DNA of 64,000 bases from Bacillota bacterium (GCA_023457255.1 JAEWMB010000020.1:310001-374000); one strand, 5' to 3'. Numbered from the stretch's first letter, positions 17,162-26,579 are shown. Program-made: numbers and translations. Notes: generated by a model from the letters alone, not told the origin.

Positions 17162-18241
17162 CTATTCCATACTATCATCTGTTATAAACATAGCATCCCC
17201 GAAAGAAAAGAAACGATATTTTTCTCTCACTGCTTCTTTATACGCATCTATGATATGTTCTCTGCCTGCAAGAGCGGATACTAACATCAGCAAAGTGGAT
17301 TCCGGCAAATGAAAATTTGTAATCAGGCAGTTCATAACTTTAAACTGATAACCGGGATAGATAAATATTTCTGTTGATCCGCTTTTCGCTTGCACAAAGC
17401 CATCCTCACCTGCAGCAGATTCGATGGTTCTGCAACTGGTTGTACCGACACATATTATCCTGCCGCCTGCCCGCTTGACATCATTTATTTTTTTCGCTTC
17501 ACTCTCTTCTACTTGATAAACTTCAGAATGCATATGGTGATCAAGTATATCCTCCTCTTTGACAGGGCGAAAAGTACCAAGTCCAACATGTAAAGTTACA
17601 TTGGCTATTATCACACCCATGTCCTCTATTTGCTTTAAAAGCTCCTTGGTAAAGTGAAGTCCGGCTGTCGGAGCCGCCGCCGACCCCTCATGCTTTGCAT
17701 ATACGGTCTGATATCTGTTCTTATCCGCCAATTCATGAGTAATATATGGAGGCAGCGGCATTTGTCCAAGTTCATCTAAAATTTCTTCAAAGATACCTTG
17801 GTAAATAAATTTCACAAGACGATTCCCTTCCTCAATTACATCAATAATTTCGCCGATTAGTTTACCATTACCAAAACTTATCTTCGTACCAACTTTTGCT
17901 TTTTTACCCGGCCGAACTAAAGTTTCCCAAATATCATCTGTTTTCCTTTTTAACAAAAGAAGTTCAACCGGGGTTCCTTCCTTCCCATAGCTATGACCTG
18001 GTGCCAATGGCAATTTATCTATGATCCTCTCCCCCAGCAATCTGGCCGGTATTACTTTCGTGTTATTAAGCACCAGACAATCACCCCTTTTAAGATATGT
18101 TACAAGTTCCTTAAAGACGTGGTGTGAAACTTTACCGCCGTTTTTATCTAGAACCAAGAGCCTTGAGCCGGAACGGTCTTCCAGCGGATCTTGTGCAATT
18201 AACTTTTCTGGTAACTCAAAATAAAAATCCTGTTTCTTCAT
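17162..18241 (-). CDS. queA: S-adenosylmethionine:tRNA ribosyltransferase-isomerase
   Basis: QueA transfers and isomerises the ribosyl part of S-adenosylmethionine onto preQ1 at tRNA position 34, giving epoxyqueuosine. The 359-residue length is normal. Family motifs are present: FYFELPEKLIAQDPLEDRSG at the N-terminus, VLNNTKVIPARLLG, SAAAPTAGLHFT and TNFHLPESTLLMLVSALAG. An earlier in-frame ATG exists 11 codons upstream. The start at MKKQDF is preferred because a GGAGAG site lies just before it and homologues begin there. No tgt follows in the window. It is 39 bp downstream of the SpoIID/LytB gene. Confidence 0.96.
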   Translation of the reverse strand: MKKQDFYFELPEKLIAQDPLEDRSGSRLLVLDKNGGKVSHHVFKELVTYLKRGDCLVLNNTKVIPARLLGERIIDKLPLAPGHSYGKEGTPVELLLLKRKTDDIWETLVRPGKKAKVGTKISFGNGKLIGEIIDVIEEGNRLVKFIYQGIFEEILDELGQMPLPPYITHELADKNRYQTVYAKHEGSAAAPTAGLHFTKELLKQIEDMGVIIANVTLHVGLGTFRPVKEEDILDHHMHSEVYQVEESEAKKINDVKRAGGRIICVGTTSCRTIESAAGEDGFVQAKSGSTEIFIYPGYQFKVMNCLITNFHLPESTLLMLVSALAGREHIIDAYKEAVREKYRFFSFGDAMFITDDSME

Positions 18242-18280
18242 GTTGCTCTCCATTCCCGCGTATCTTACACGCACATATAA

Positions 18281-19972
18281 TTAATATTGTTTCACCTCGC
18301 AGCCGTTATAATAAAAAGAGATGATTTCAGTATATCGAAATCCCTCTTGCGCCATCCCTCTTGCGCCGGACTGGCTCATTCCAACACCATGTCCAAAACC
18401 CATTCCTGCGAAGTAATAAGTATTCGGATTCGTAGGTGCATTCTTTACGAAATTCGTCAAGTTATCTGCACTTTTTACGACATACTGTTCTTTTATACTA
18501 TTCAAAGAACTAACTTTATTATTTCCGCTGATCACATAACTGCTTTTTAATGCTCTTGCTTTACTGCTTTGACTGCCTATTACCGTAACAATGTCTGGTT
18601 TATCCTTATAGTTAACAATTTTAAATTTGGTACTTGGGAGTGAAAACATACTTCGAATCTTATTCGTACTGATTAAAGCACTCCCTCCTGTCCCTGTAAT
18701 TTTCAAGGAATAAACCCGGCTTGATGCTGTTACTATGCTAGGAGATACTTTTTTTACAATTCCTATACTCTTACCATTTTCACTCAGTATATTTTGAAGA
18801 TCTGTTTTTGTAAATTCCTTAATCCAAGGACCTTTTTCCGGAATCTTCTCATACACATCTATAACACTACGTAAATAGGGAAGTTTACTTCCCCAGACAT
18901 CCTTGGAGTCTTCTGTTCTGCCTCCGCTGGTGGAAGAATAATAAGAAGTTATCATCTTTCCTTGGTATTTTACAACTTCTCCTTGGGTTGCAGCAACTGC
19001 TGCCGTAGCTTGTTTTGTCTCATATCCATAACCACGGTATACCTGGCTTGTTTGTGTATCTTCTATAGAATAGGGGCTTTTTGCGTTGGAATCCGCAGTA
19101 TAACCGGTTTTTGTTAAGGCATAGCTTCTGGCACAGACAGCCTGTGCCTTTAAAGCTTCAATTGGCCAGCTGCTAACCATCTCACATGGGACTACACCAA
19201 GAAGATAAGATTCTATATTTATGATATTGACTGCAGTTAGGGAAGACTTTCCATAACAGCCGATTTCAATTCTCCCGCGATACGAACGCTCCCCTAAGTC
19301 GATCAAAGCAATATTTTTACTGTTTCTTGAGATTGGTTTTATCTGGGGATATGCATTTTCGATTCCTCCATCAATTAATAACTCTACATGATCTCCAGAC
19401 ATCTTTATACGATGTTTATTATTTTTTACCGGACCTAAATAGGTATATCCATATTTGTCTTTTATTTTTTGATACATTGCAGAAAAACTTGTACTACTCA
19501 TTTCACCGCCAATATAGACACGGTAATGGCTACGATATATGATTGCCGGTATGGCCGGCACTCCAAGCCCTGCAATTTTATCGGCAACTTTTTGGGCTTC
19601 CTCATAAGTAGAGAAGGATTTGGATAAAACATAATAGTTTCCCTTTACAGGTTTAAAAGTAAATCCATTCTTTGACTGAAAATTAACCTCAGAGCGATAT
19701 TTATCATCAATACAATACCCAAGTGCTATTTCTATGGTTTGTATTTTCATCGAAGATTTCCCCTCATACTTATCATGAAGCCCTACACGAATATCTGTCA
19801 TTTCTTTTTTATTTGAAACAAGTGGTACTGATGTAAGTACTTGCTTCTTCTTTAAAGCTTGTGCAGACACCTGTCCATTTGGCAGTATCGAAGTAAATAT
19901 TATTAGGAAAAAGCTAAAATATAATAAGCTACCATATCCTTGGCTTCGTCTCCTGTATCTCTCTATTTTCAT
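18281..19972 (-). CDS. SpoIID/LytB domain protein with SPOR-like region
   Basis: This 563-residue secreted or membrane-anchored protein starts with a hydrophobic signal segment (about residues 14-38). A SPOR-like region lies near residues 105-175 (GNYYVLSKSFSTYEEAQKVADKI). The SpoIID/LytB domain occupies about residues 240-345 (IINIESYLLGVVPCEMVSSWPIEALKAQAVCARSYAL, split around Pro and Cys). The C-terminal part FGHGVGMSQSGARGMAQEG is the conserved family ending. SpoIID is a lytic transglycosylase of spore engulfment, while LytB-type relatives modulate autolysins in vegetative cells. The length, well above the 340 residues of SpoIID, and the SPOR-like region favour a LytB-type cell wall role. 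It lies directly upstream of queA. Confidence 0.88.
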   Translation of the reverse strand: MKIERYRRRSQGYGSLLYFSFFLIIFTSILPNGQVSAQALKKKQVLTSVPLVSNKKEMTDIRVGLHDKYEGKSSMKIQTIEIALGYCIDDKYRSEVNFQSKNGFTFKPVKGNYYVLSKSFSTYEEAQKVADKIAGLGVPAIPAIIYRSHYRVYIGGEMSSTSFSAMYQKIKDKYGYTYLGPVKNNKHRIKMSGDHVELLIDGGIENAYPQIKPISRNSKNIALIDLGERSYRGRIEIGCYGKSSLTAVNIINIESYLLGVVPCEMVSSWPIEALKAQAVCARSYALTKTGYTADSNAKSPYSIEDTQTSQVYRGYGYETKQATAAVAATQGEVVKYQGKMITSYYSSTSGGRTEDSKDVWGSKLPYLRSVIDVYEKIPEKGPWIKEFTKTDLQNILSENGKSIGIVKKVSPSIVTASSRVYSLKITGTGGSALISTNKIRSMFSLPSTKFKIVNYKDKPDIVTVIGSQSSKARALKSSYVISGNNKVSSLNSIKEQYVVKSADNLTNFVKNAPTNPNTYYFAGMGFGHGVGMSQSGARGMAQEGFRYTEIISFYYNGCEVKQY

Positions 19973-20212
19973 TCCTCTGCTCCTAACTTCACAATCTGTT
20001 ATGTATTATAATAGTTTTTTTGCAAAAAATCTACCTTAGCTGTTGTATAATTTACTTTTTTCATTATAATAGTATCTATATGTTGAAATTAGGCTGACAA
20101 CTTTATGCTATTTTGGTGTCATTCTTATCAGGGAAAGGAATGAGTCTATTTTCAAACAGTGATATATGACACATACTTATTATGAAAATCGTGCATAGAA
20201 ATGGAGTTAGGA

Positions 20213-20740
20213 ATGAAAAAATATGTAAAACTTTATGATGTTACTGCTCTTTATCCAATCTGGTTCTTATTATTGATGCCAAATACTTGGATATTTTTAA
20301 TTGCCACACAGTTTATCTTAGCAAGCTTTGTTCTTTTAGGTGGACTCAAATATATGGAATATGAGGATGTCTCCTCTGTATGGAAGAAGACTATTATCTG
20401 GAATACTCTATATGGTTTTATAGGTTATCCTATTACATGCGGCATACTGTTTGCAACCCAATTTATTCCAGAAACAATGCCAAATGGAAAATGGTTATTA
20501 GAAAACCTTACAACACCGTTAGCGACGAATCCGTTTTCTCACCTAACCTCTACGGTATTTATTATAGTAATTGTTGTATTTTCAGCTTTCCTATCTTATA
20601 TGATGAATAAGCTATTCTCCTTTAAGAAAACTAACTTAAATAAATCTCAAGTGAATCGGTTATCAATTTATTTGGCAATTATCACAGCGCCTTATATTGC
20701 GATGATTCCAAGTGTTTCTCTTTATAACTCTATGTTATAG
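20213..20740 (+). CDS. Small integral membrane protein of unknown function
   Basis: I do not recognise this 175-residue protein. It has about four hydrophobic segments: near residues 12-45, 55-80, 100-125 and 145-165. A short Lys-rich linker (SFKKTNLNKSQ) sits near residue 137. An ATG four codons earlier is possible, but the GGAGTTAGGA ribosome site fits the start at MKKYVKLY. The gene stands alone between oppositely oriented neighbours and ends in its own hairpin (20782-20821). Nothing in the context gives a function. Confidence 0.75.
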   Translation: MKKYVKLYDVTALYPIWFLLLMPNTWIFLIATQFILASFVLLGGLKYMEYEDVSSVWKKTIIWNTLYGFIGYPITCGILFATQFIPETMPNGKWLLENLTTPLATNPFSHLTSTVFIIVIVVFSAFLSYMMNKLFSFKKTNLNKSQVNRLSIYLAIITAPYIAMIPSVSLYNSML

Positions 20741-20781
20741 AAGAGGATATCTTAAAGGGTGTAGAACATACAAGTTAAAAC

Positions 20782-20821
20782 AAGAGGTTGATAGGCAATT
20801 AAATTTATCTATCGGCCTCTT
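20782..20821 (+). terminator. Terminator-like hairpin after the small membrane protein gene
   Basis: AAGAGGTTGATAG pairs with CTATCGGCCTCTT, using two G-U pairs, around a 14-base loop. It is followed by a pyrimidine-rich stretch (ATACTTCTTTTATT). Confidence 0.5.
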
Positions 20822-20885
20822 ATACTTCTTTTATTACCGGTAAGTTTCGGAATTACCTCCTATAAAACATACAGAGGTCAGTTAA

Positions 20886-20924
20886 AAAAACAGCTTCATT
20901 CCAGAGAGAAATGAAGCTGTTTTC
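20886..20924. terminator. Bidirectional intrinsic terminator downstream of lepB
   Basis: AACAGCTTCATT and AATGAAGCTGTT form a perfect 12-bp stem around a nine-base loop. It is flanked by an A-run on one side and a T-run on the other, so it can end lepB transcription leftwards and also stop rightward transcription. Confidence 0.8.
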
Positions 20925-20988
20925 TTAATTAATTGATATCAGCAAGTTCTTATACGTTATTATTTTATAAACTAATTGCATCTATTTC

Positions 20989-21567
20989 TTAATCTACAAA
21001 GCCAAACGATGGAGAATAACGAAATAGTGGTTTCCCAAGGATATCTTCAAGAGGAACATATTTTAAGACCCAGTATCTCGCATCCTCTGATTGATTTCTG
21101 TTATCCCCCAGAACAAAATAACTGCCTTCAGGAACCTCAAATTCCATCTCCGGTTCCGGCTCCATAGCCTCTTTTAAATATGGTTCCTCTAATGGAGTCT
21201 CCGAATGATTGATGTAAACTTTACCATCCTTGATGGTTACGGTTTCCTTTGGTAAACCAATGATACGCTTGATATAATTTTCAGATCTGTTGTCAGGAAA
21301 TTTAAATATGATGATATCACCACGCTTAGGTTTTGAAAGCAGATAAGATAGTCTATTTCCAACGATACGGTCGTCCGTCATAATCGTGTTTTCCATGGAG
21401 CAAGTTGGTATCTCAACTTTAATGATAACGAGTTTATTTACAATCCAAGCCATAACAAAGCCGGCTGCTATAATTAGAACCCAGCTAATAATCTCGTTAC
21501 GGATTTTTTTCTGTTTCTCTTCTTTTGTTAATTCCTTCTGCTCTGATTCAGGTGAATTTTTTGCCAT
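20989..21567 (-). CDS. lepB: Signal peptidase I
   Basis: This 192-residue membrane serine protease removes signal peptides from exported proteins. A charged cytoplasmic N-terminus is followed by one membrane span (about residues 27-50). The nucleophile lies in PTCSMENTI (Ser57), the general base lysine in NYIKRIIGLP (Lys100), and the last conserved box is GDNRNQSEDAR. The residue before the Ser is Cys instead of the more usual Gly (GSM). The gene lies 68 bp downstream of a 49-codon membrane ORF, with a hairpin between them. Its main local client could be the non-lipoprotein solute-binding protein at 8.9-11.9 kb, but that is speculation. Confidence 0.95.
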   Translation of the reverse strand: MAKNSPESEQKELTKEEKQKKIRNEIISWVLIIAAGFVMAWIVNKLVIIKVEIPTCSMENTIMTDDRIVGNRLSYLLSKPKRGDIIIFKFPDNRSENYIKRIIGLPKETVTIKDGKVYINHSETPLEEPYLKEAMEPEPEMEFEVPEGSYFVLGDNRNQSEDARYWVLKYVPLEDILGKPLFRYSPSFGFVD

Positions 21568-21596
21568 GATAACACCTCATTTCAAGTAATTTTTTT

Positions 21597-21631
21597 AATG
21601 GGGTGCCGCAATCACCTGTGACAACCCCATT
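21597..21631. other. Structured hairpin between the 49-residue ORF and lepB
   Basis: AATGGGGT and ACCCCATT form a perfect 8-bp stem. Inside it TCAC-CTGT/AG-GTGA can form a second short stem. On the coding (minus) strand no T-run follows, so it is not a standard terminator. It could be an RNA stability or processing element upstream of lepB. Confidence 0.4.
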
Positions 21632-21635
21632 TATG

Positions 21636-21785
21636 TTAGAATAATATTTCTTTTTTTCTGTTAAGTAAGCGTGCTCCAGTCGTAATCATGAATGCTCCGG
21701 TTACACAACCAATTACCACAACACAAATACCAACTACAAGACTGCTGATACCGGCTGATTTCATTGTTTTATATACTTTTTCCAT
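21636..21785 (-). CDS. Short membrane protein, 49 residues
   Basis: This short open frame reads MEKVYKTMKSAGISSLVVGI, then a hydrophobic stretch containing two cysteines, and ends ARLLNRKKEILF. The layout is one or two close membrane segments (about residues 12-36) with a basic tail. A GAGG ribosome site lies six bases before the ATG. It sits between pyrE and lepB on the same strand with normal spacing. I have an impression that similar short proteins occur in Lachnospiraceae, but this is from memory. The function is unknown. Confidence 0.7.
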   Translation of the reverse strand: MEKVYKTMKSAGISSLVVGICVVVIGCVTGAFMITTGARLLNRKKEILF

Positions 21786-21879
21786 GCAAACCTCGTTTCT
21801 GGCGCACAAACGCCTGTTATTAATGATGGCAATTTTGTATACAGGAACTGCAAATACGCTAAATTGAAGTTAAATTCTC

Positions 21880-22557
21880 TTATGCTTCCACTCCATACTG
21901 CTCATAATAAGCATCTATTGCCTGCTTCAATTGATCATCAATTATTACTTTTCCATTATAAGGCTTTCCATATAAATGTTCAACTATTTCTTTCATAGTC
22001 ACGATAGCCGCCGTTTCAATTCCGTAATCTTCTTCAATCTCTTTCAGGGCACTTTTCGTTCCTTTTCCTCGCTCCATACGGTCAACCGAAACTACTAATC
22101 CAACTACATCGACAGTTCCCTGAGCAAAAAGAATTGGCATTGTCTCACCAATAGAGGTTCCAGCAGTTGTAACATCTTCAATAATAACAACTTTATCACC
22201 CTCGCTGATCGGACTTCCAAGAAGGATGCCGGTATCACCATGATCCTTTACTTCCTTGCGGTTAGAACAGTATTTCACATCTTTATCAAACTGTTCACTA
22301 ATGGACATCGCCGTTGCCACACTAAGAGGGATTCCCTTATAAGCTGGTCCAAAAAGCACATCAAAATCAAGTCCATAAGCATCATGAATTGCTTTTGCAT
22401 AGTACTCACCAAGTTTTCTTAATTGAGCACCGGTTCTGTAAAAACCGGTGTTTACAAAGAAAGGAGTCTTTCTACCGCTTTTCGTTGTAAAATCACCAAA
22501 TTTAAGTACTCCACAATCCACCATAAATTCAATAAACTCTTTCTTGTACTGTTCCAT
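21880..22557 (-). CDS. pyrE: Orotate phosphoribosyltransferase
   Basis: PyrE converts orotate and PRPP to orotidine monophosphate in pyrimidine synthesis. The 225-residue protein has the PRPP-binding motif VVIIEDVTTAGTSIGE (about residues 127-142) and conserved FFVNTGFYRTG and FGPAYKGIPL segments. The length is typical of the 220-230 residue subfamily. It follows pyrD by 134 bp on the same strand, in the order pyrK-pyrD-pyrE. No PyrR-type attenuator was recognised in the spacer. Confidence 0.96.
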   Translation of the reverse strand: MEQYKKEFIEFMVDCGVLKFGDFTTKSGRKTPFFVNTGFYRTGAQLRKLGEYYAKAIHDAYGLDFDVLFGPAYKGIPLSVATAMSISEQFDKDVKYCSNRKEVKDHGDTGILLGSPISEGDKVVIIEDVTTAGTSIGETMPILFAQGTVDVVGLVVSVDRMERGKGTKSALKEIEEDYGIETAAIVTMKEIVEHLYGKPYNGKVIIDDQLKQAIDAYYEQYGVEA

Positions 22558-22691
22558 AGTATTCTCCTTTATATTTCTCCTGCTATTTATAATAGATATG
22601 ACTAGTACCAGCAGAACTGTTTTTTAGCTAACCCTGTTTTTATAGTACTTTCTATATAGAAACAGAATGTTGATTTTTAATTCAATCCGCC

Positions 22692-23594
22692 TTATTTAAC
22701 ACAACCAATCAAATCATTTATATCACTTATCTGATGCTTTCTCATATAGCTTTCAATACCCTCAATAACCTCAAGCGTTGCATATGGGTTCATAAAATTA
22801 GCAGTACCAACCGCTACAACCGTTGCTCCTGCCATAATAAATTCAAGGGCATCCTCTGCATTTGTAATCCCACCCATACCAATGATAGGAAGCGTAACTG
22901 CATTTGCAACCTGATATACCATACGAACTGCAATTGGCTTTACCGCGGGTCCTGACATACCTCCGGTTTTATTTGCTATAGCAAAAGTTCTGCGATTAAT
23001 ATCGATCTTCATACCGGTTAAGGTATTGATAAGAGATAGCGCATCTGCTCCGCCAGCTTCTGCTGCCTTCGCCATTTCCGTAATATCAGTAACATTCGGA
23101 CTAAGCTTTACAATAACCGGCTGTTTCGCATGTCGTTTTATCTCGTCCATGATCATCGCTATCATCTTAGGGTCTTGTCCAAATGCGATACAGCCTTCTT
23201 TTACATTCGGACAGGAAATATTAAGTTCTAATAAGTCCACTGCCTCCTCTGACAAACGCTCTACTACTTCAACATATTCCTTAACGGATTTACCACAGAC
23301 ATTAACAATAACCTTAGTATCAAATTGCTTTAAAAATTCTAAGTCTCTTTCCACAAACAGATCGACACCAGGATTTTGTAATCCGATTGCATTCAGCATA
23401 CCGCCATAGGTTTCTGCAATTCTAGGCACTGGATTTCCAGACCAAGGCATACTTGAAACTCCTTTTGTTGTAACTGCACCAAGACGGTTTAAATCAACAA
23501 ATTCGCTATATTCCATACCTGATCCAAAAGTTCCGGACGCTGTGGTCACCGGATTTTTAAACGTAACTCCTGCAATTGTAACTTTTGTATTCAT
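22692..23594 (-). CDS. pyrD: Dihydroorotate dehydrogenase, class 1B catalytic subunit
   Basis: This 300-residue FMN enzyme oxidises dihydroorotate to orotate. As a class 1B enzyme it works with the PyrK electron-transfer subunit encoded just upstream and uses NAD. Visible motifs are TTASGTFGSGMEYSEF, the active-site segment LELNISCPNVKEG, KLSPNVTDI and IGMGGITNAEDALEFIMAGA. An ATG four codons earlier lies within the GGGGGA ribosome site, so MNTKVTIAG is the chosen start. The gap to pyrK is 54 bp. Confidence 0.96.
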   Translation of the reverse strand: MNTKVTIAGVTFKNPVTTASGTFGSGMEYSEFVDLNRLGAVTTKGVSSMPWSGNPVPRIAETYGGMLNAIGLQNPGVDLFVERDLEFLKQFDTKVIVNVCGKSVKEYVEVVERLSEEAVDLLELNISCPNVKEGCIAFGQDPKMIAMIMDEIKRHAKQPVIVKLSPNVTDITEMAKAAEAGGADALSLINTLTGMKIDINRRTFAIANKTGGMSGPAVKPIAVRMVYQVANAVTLPIIGMGGITNAEDALEFIMAGATVVAVGTANFMNPYATLEVIEGIESYMRKHQISDINDLIGCVK

Positions 23595-23648
23595 TCTTTC
23601 CCCCATTTCTATGCGTGATGCTTACGTTTCGGATTGCTTTTACTACTT

Positions 23649-24419
23649 TTATAATTCGATTTCTTCTGCATAGAAAACAGGACCATCTTTGCAGATTCTT
23701 TTATTATTTACATTACTATGATGATCCGTCTCTTTTGACTTGCACACACAAGCCAGACAAGCACCAATGCCACATGCCATACGCTCTTCCATGGACAATT
23801 GTGCTGTCAAATTATGTTCCCTTGCAAAACTTTTAACCCCTCGAAGCATCGGAGTTGGACCACACGCAAAAATCATGCCATCCGTAATTCCATGCTCACG
23901 CATTGCATCGATGACATTACCTTTCGTACCAAAACTACCATCCTCAGTAGCAATGATTACTTCACCATATAACTTAAATTCATCCGCTAAAAATAGTTCA
24001 GAACGATATCCAAGTATGATTTGTTTGTTTCCCGGGAGATTTTTTGCAAGTTCTAACATCGGAGGAATTCCAATGCCACCGCCAATTAGGATAGAATTAG
24101 ATGTATTTTCAAGGAAAAAGCCATTACCTAGCGGCCCCATTATTTCAATTTCGTCCATTTTCTTCGCTTCTGCCAGCTCATTCGTCCCTGCACCTGCAAT
24201 ACGAAAAACAATTCGTAACATAGTTTTCTCCTCATTGATTTCACAGATACTAATTGGACGTGGAAGTAATCGACTTCCCTCCTTACAGTAAATAGAGAGA
24301 AATTGACCAGGTTTTGAAACCTTTGCAATGGATTCTTCCTTAAGCCACATGCTGTAGATACCATCACAGAGTTTTTCCTTCTCCGTAATGACCGCTTTTA
24401 TTTTTTTTATTTCCGCCAT
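23649..24419 (-). CDS. pyrK: Dihydroorotate dehydrogenase B, electron transfer subunit
   Basis: PyrK carries FAD and a [2Fe-2S] cluster and passes electrons from PyrD to NAD. The 256-residue protein shows the FAD-binding phrase RLLPRPISICEI (about residue 50), an NAD-binding GPLGNGF/ILIGGGIGIPPM region and a C-terminal cysteine cluster (CGIGACLACVCKSKE) for the iron-sulphur centre. Its pairing with pyrD defines the class 1B enzyme. It is the first pyr gene of the series, 53 bp after the end of the DUF3793 gene. Confidence 0.95.
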   Translation of the reverse strand: MAEIKKIKAVITEKEKLCDGIYSMWLKEESIAKVSKPGQFLSIYCKEGSRLLPRPISICEINEEKTMLRIVFRIAGAGTNELAEAKKMDEIEIMGPLGNGFFLENTSNSILIGGGIGIPPMLELAKNLPGNKQIILGYRSELFLADEFKLYGEVIIATEDGSFGTKGNVIDAMREHGITDGMIFACGPTPMLRGVKSFAREHNLTAQLSMEERMACGIGACLACVCKSKETDHHSNVNNKRICKDGPVFYAEEIEL

Positions 24420-24472
24420 GCATCACACCAAGCCTTTCCAAATGATATCCTTAACATTGTATACGATAAGTT

Positions 24473-25066
24473 TTAAAAACGCAACCTTTGATTTTTCAGA
24501 TACCACTCGTAAATTTCTTCCCTGGCATAATCAAAATTAGAAAATATCTTAATAGCCTCCTCTACATTAGAATAAACCTTCCAATACCCGGTAATCAATG
24601 AATTTTTACCATCTTCTTTGATAAATTCTAAAATATCTTCAATCGGATAACCAAGAAACACTCCTAACTCGTGCGGAAACACTCCCTCCTCATAGAAATA
24701 CTCCATAAGCCTTACCGATAAATCAGATAACAAATCCGAAAGATTATGCTTCCTATAGCCGTAATCTTTCAGTAATTTCCTTGCTCTTTTGTCATTCACT
24801 TTTTCTAAAAGCATGTCCTCTCGATAAATAAGATAAACTGTAAAGTCCTCGGTCGATACCAAAGGATGAATTAATAACTGATTGCAAAGTATAAGATGAA
24901 CAAAGCAGCTAAAAACTTCTGTTTGCTCTTTTGTCTTATGCATTGCAGATAAACTACAGGCTGCCCTGCAATGCAGCAACACCGGTGCACATGGCAGTAA
25001 CAGCCCAAGAAACATTTTATTAAGTTTGTCTAAGTTGCCGGAACCGTACCTTGCCACTATTTTCAT
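24473..25066 (-). CDS. DUF3793 family protein
   Basis: This 197-residue, probably cytoplasmic protein contains the segment FPHELGVFLGYPIEDILEFI followed by GKNSLITGYWKVYSN (about residues 130-170), which is typical of DUF3793 proteins in anaerobic Firmicutes. Their role is not established. The N-terminal half has several cysteines (PCAPVLLHCRAACS) that could bind metal or a thiol partner, but this is only suggestive. It precedes pyrK by 53 bp on the same strand; co-transcription is possible. A dispersed repeat lies upstream at 25191-25248. Confidence 0.75.
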   Translation of the reverse strand: MKIVARYGSGNLDKLNKMFLGLLLPCAPVLLHCRAACSLSAMHKTKEQTEVFSCFVHLILCNQLLIHPLVSTEDFTVYLIYREDMLLEKVNDKRARKLLKDYGYRKHNLSDLLSDLSVRLMEYFYEEGVFPHELGVFLGYPIEDILEFIKEDGKNSLITGYWKVYSNVEEAIKIFSNFDYAREEIYEWYLKNQRLRF

Positions 25067-25190
25067 CTTAATATACCCTTTCTAATCTAGCGTTGTACGT
25101 TCTATTTTGTACAGTATCACATCGTTAAGCAGATCAATCGCATTGTATTTCATATGAAAAGCACACAAAAGCACCGTAAATCTAGTGAGT

Positions 25191-25248
25191 ATAGCTTATC
25201 AGAACCTGCAACGCAGATTCTGATAAAAGGTGCGGTTTTGCACCGTTA
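25191..25248 (-). repeat. Dispersed double-hairpin repeat, copy A
   Basis: One hairpin pairs TTATCAGAACCTGC (25196-25209) with GCAGATTCTGATAA (25213-25226) with a single mismatch. It is followed by a second hairpin GGTGC-GGTTTT-GCACC (25229-25244). The reverse complement closely matches 32942-32984, so this is a dispersed intergenic element and not a unique terminator. Confidence 0.65.
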
Positions 25249-25298
25249 ATTTGATGATCAAACATGCTTTTTGCTTCCATCTTACATATGCTGCTATT

Positions 25299-26579
25299 TT
25301 AATCATATTCTTTAATAACTCCATCGCTTAGCATATCTTTCTCCTCAGAATTTTCGTAAGGGTCGCTTGCTTTCAATTCTTCTTTATTTAAACTATTTTT
25401 ATATTGTTCCACAGATGGGTCTTTCATAGAAAATATTCTATGGTATTCTTTTGTTTCCACATCCTTATAAGTCTCGGAACGATTCCGATATAAAAATTTG
25501 GTTAGAGCATAAGTATCTATCCATATTTCATTATTTCCCTCTTTTTGCGATTCATCAAAAATCAACTGTAATCCAAAGTGAAGATGTGAGGTAGTAATAT
25601 TATTTGTATTTTCTGTTGTACTATAACCTGTTCTTCCAAGATAGCCTATCACATCACCAGCCGATACGACGCTGCCAACCTTTAACTCTTTGTTATACGG
25701 AAAATTCTTACGCATATGTGCATAATAATAATAACGTTTTCCATCAAAACTGCGGATTCCGATTCTCCATCCGCCATATTGATTCCAGCCTAAGGCTTCT
25801 ATGTATCCGGATTCTACCGCAATAATCGGGGAACCTACCTGCCCCATCATGTCATGCCCTAAGTGAACTCGCTTATAGCCATAGCTTCTGGAAGCACCAA
25901 AATCATCATAATCATAATAATAATAGTTCTTAGCTATGGGTGAAAATCCTTTTAATCCATAACGTCTTTCCCATATCTTTGCCGGAGCTGCTGTCGGGGT
26001 TGGTGTTTCAGCCGGTGTATTGGATGGCGCAGTAGTCGGCACAGCAGTAGCTGTCTCCTTTGATGATACTGCTGATGACTCATATACTTCTATCTCATAT
26101 TCTCCGATAAGCCCTCCAAGAACCGCATCATAAGCCTCATAATAATAAGGATAGTATTTCATATCATTCGTTAGACTTTCGATTGTTTCCTTACCTGATA
26201 ATAATTTTTCTGCAAGCTGGTCCATGTCTTTCGCTCTATATTTTTTAAAATCACCACCATACTTTGCTCCTAAATACGATAGCAGCTCTACAAAATGAAG
26301 TTCAATCTCTTTGTTATGAGTATCGATATCATAATGATATGCTTTGTCTAAGGCTTCATAGGTTACATTAAATTCTACCCACTTAATATACTTTTTATCA
26401 GTCGAAGAATTCACTGCTACTTCAATCGATTGATTGGATGGTTTAAGGTTCCATAGAAAAGTAATGCAGAGTATTACTATTGTTATTATTTCCAGGCAGA
26501 TTATTATATTCCCTCTTTTTCTGATCCATTGAAATCGAATAGGATTTCTGAATTTGAATTTTCGATACAACGTCTTCAT
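25299..26579 (-). CDS. M23-family cell wall metallopeptidase, membrane anchored
   Basis: This 426-residue protein has a basic N-terminus, one membrane span (about residues 26-45) and an extracellular part. A Pro/Thr/Ala-rich linker (about 175-200, TPTPTAAPA) leads into an M23 LytM-type domain (about 225-355). Zinc ligands are visible in HLGHDMMG and HLHFG, with YYYAHMRKN in between. Such enzymes cut peptide cross-links in peptidoglycan. The acidic tail after residue 370 has no recognised domain. It is divergent from sigK and its short upstream region might be shared. A sporulation role (SpoIIQ/SpoIVFA-like) is possible because of this position but is not shown by the sequence. Confidence 0.85.
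   Translation of the reverse strand: MKTLYRKFKFRNPIRFQWIRKRGNIIICLEIITIVILCITFLWNLKPSNQSIEVAVNSSTDKKYIKWVEFNVTYEALDKAYHYDIDTHNKEIELHFVELLSYLGAKYGGDFKKYRAKDMDQLAEKLLSGKETIESLTNDMKYYPYYYEAYDAVLGGLIGEYEIEVYESSAVSSKETATAVPTTAPSNTPAETPTPTAAPAKIWERRYGLKGFSPIAKNYYYYDYDDFGASRSYGYKRVHLGHDMMGQVGSPIIAVESGYIEALGWNQYGGWRIGIRSFDGKRYYYYAHMRKNFPYNKELKVGSVVSAGDVIGYLGRTGYSTTENTNNITTSHLHFGLQLIFDESQKEGNNEIWIDTYALTKFLYRNRSETYKDVETKEYHRIFSMKDPSVEQYKNSLNKEELKASDPYENSEEKDMLSDGVIKEYD

Noticed and set aside
23740..24291. 183-codon open frame opposite pyrK
   Set aside because: It is the complement of a confidently identified pyrK; composition and lack of a ribosome site point to a shadow.
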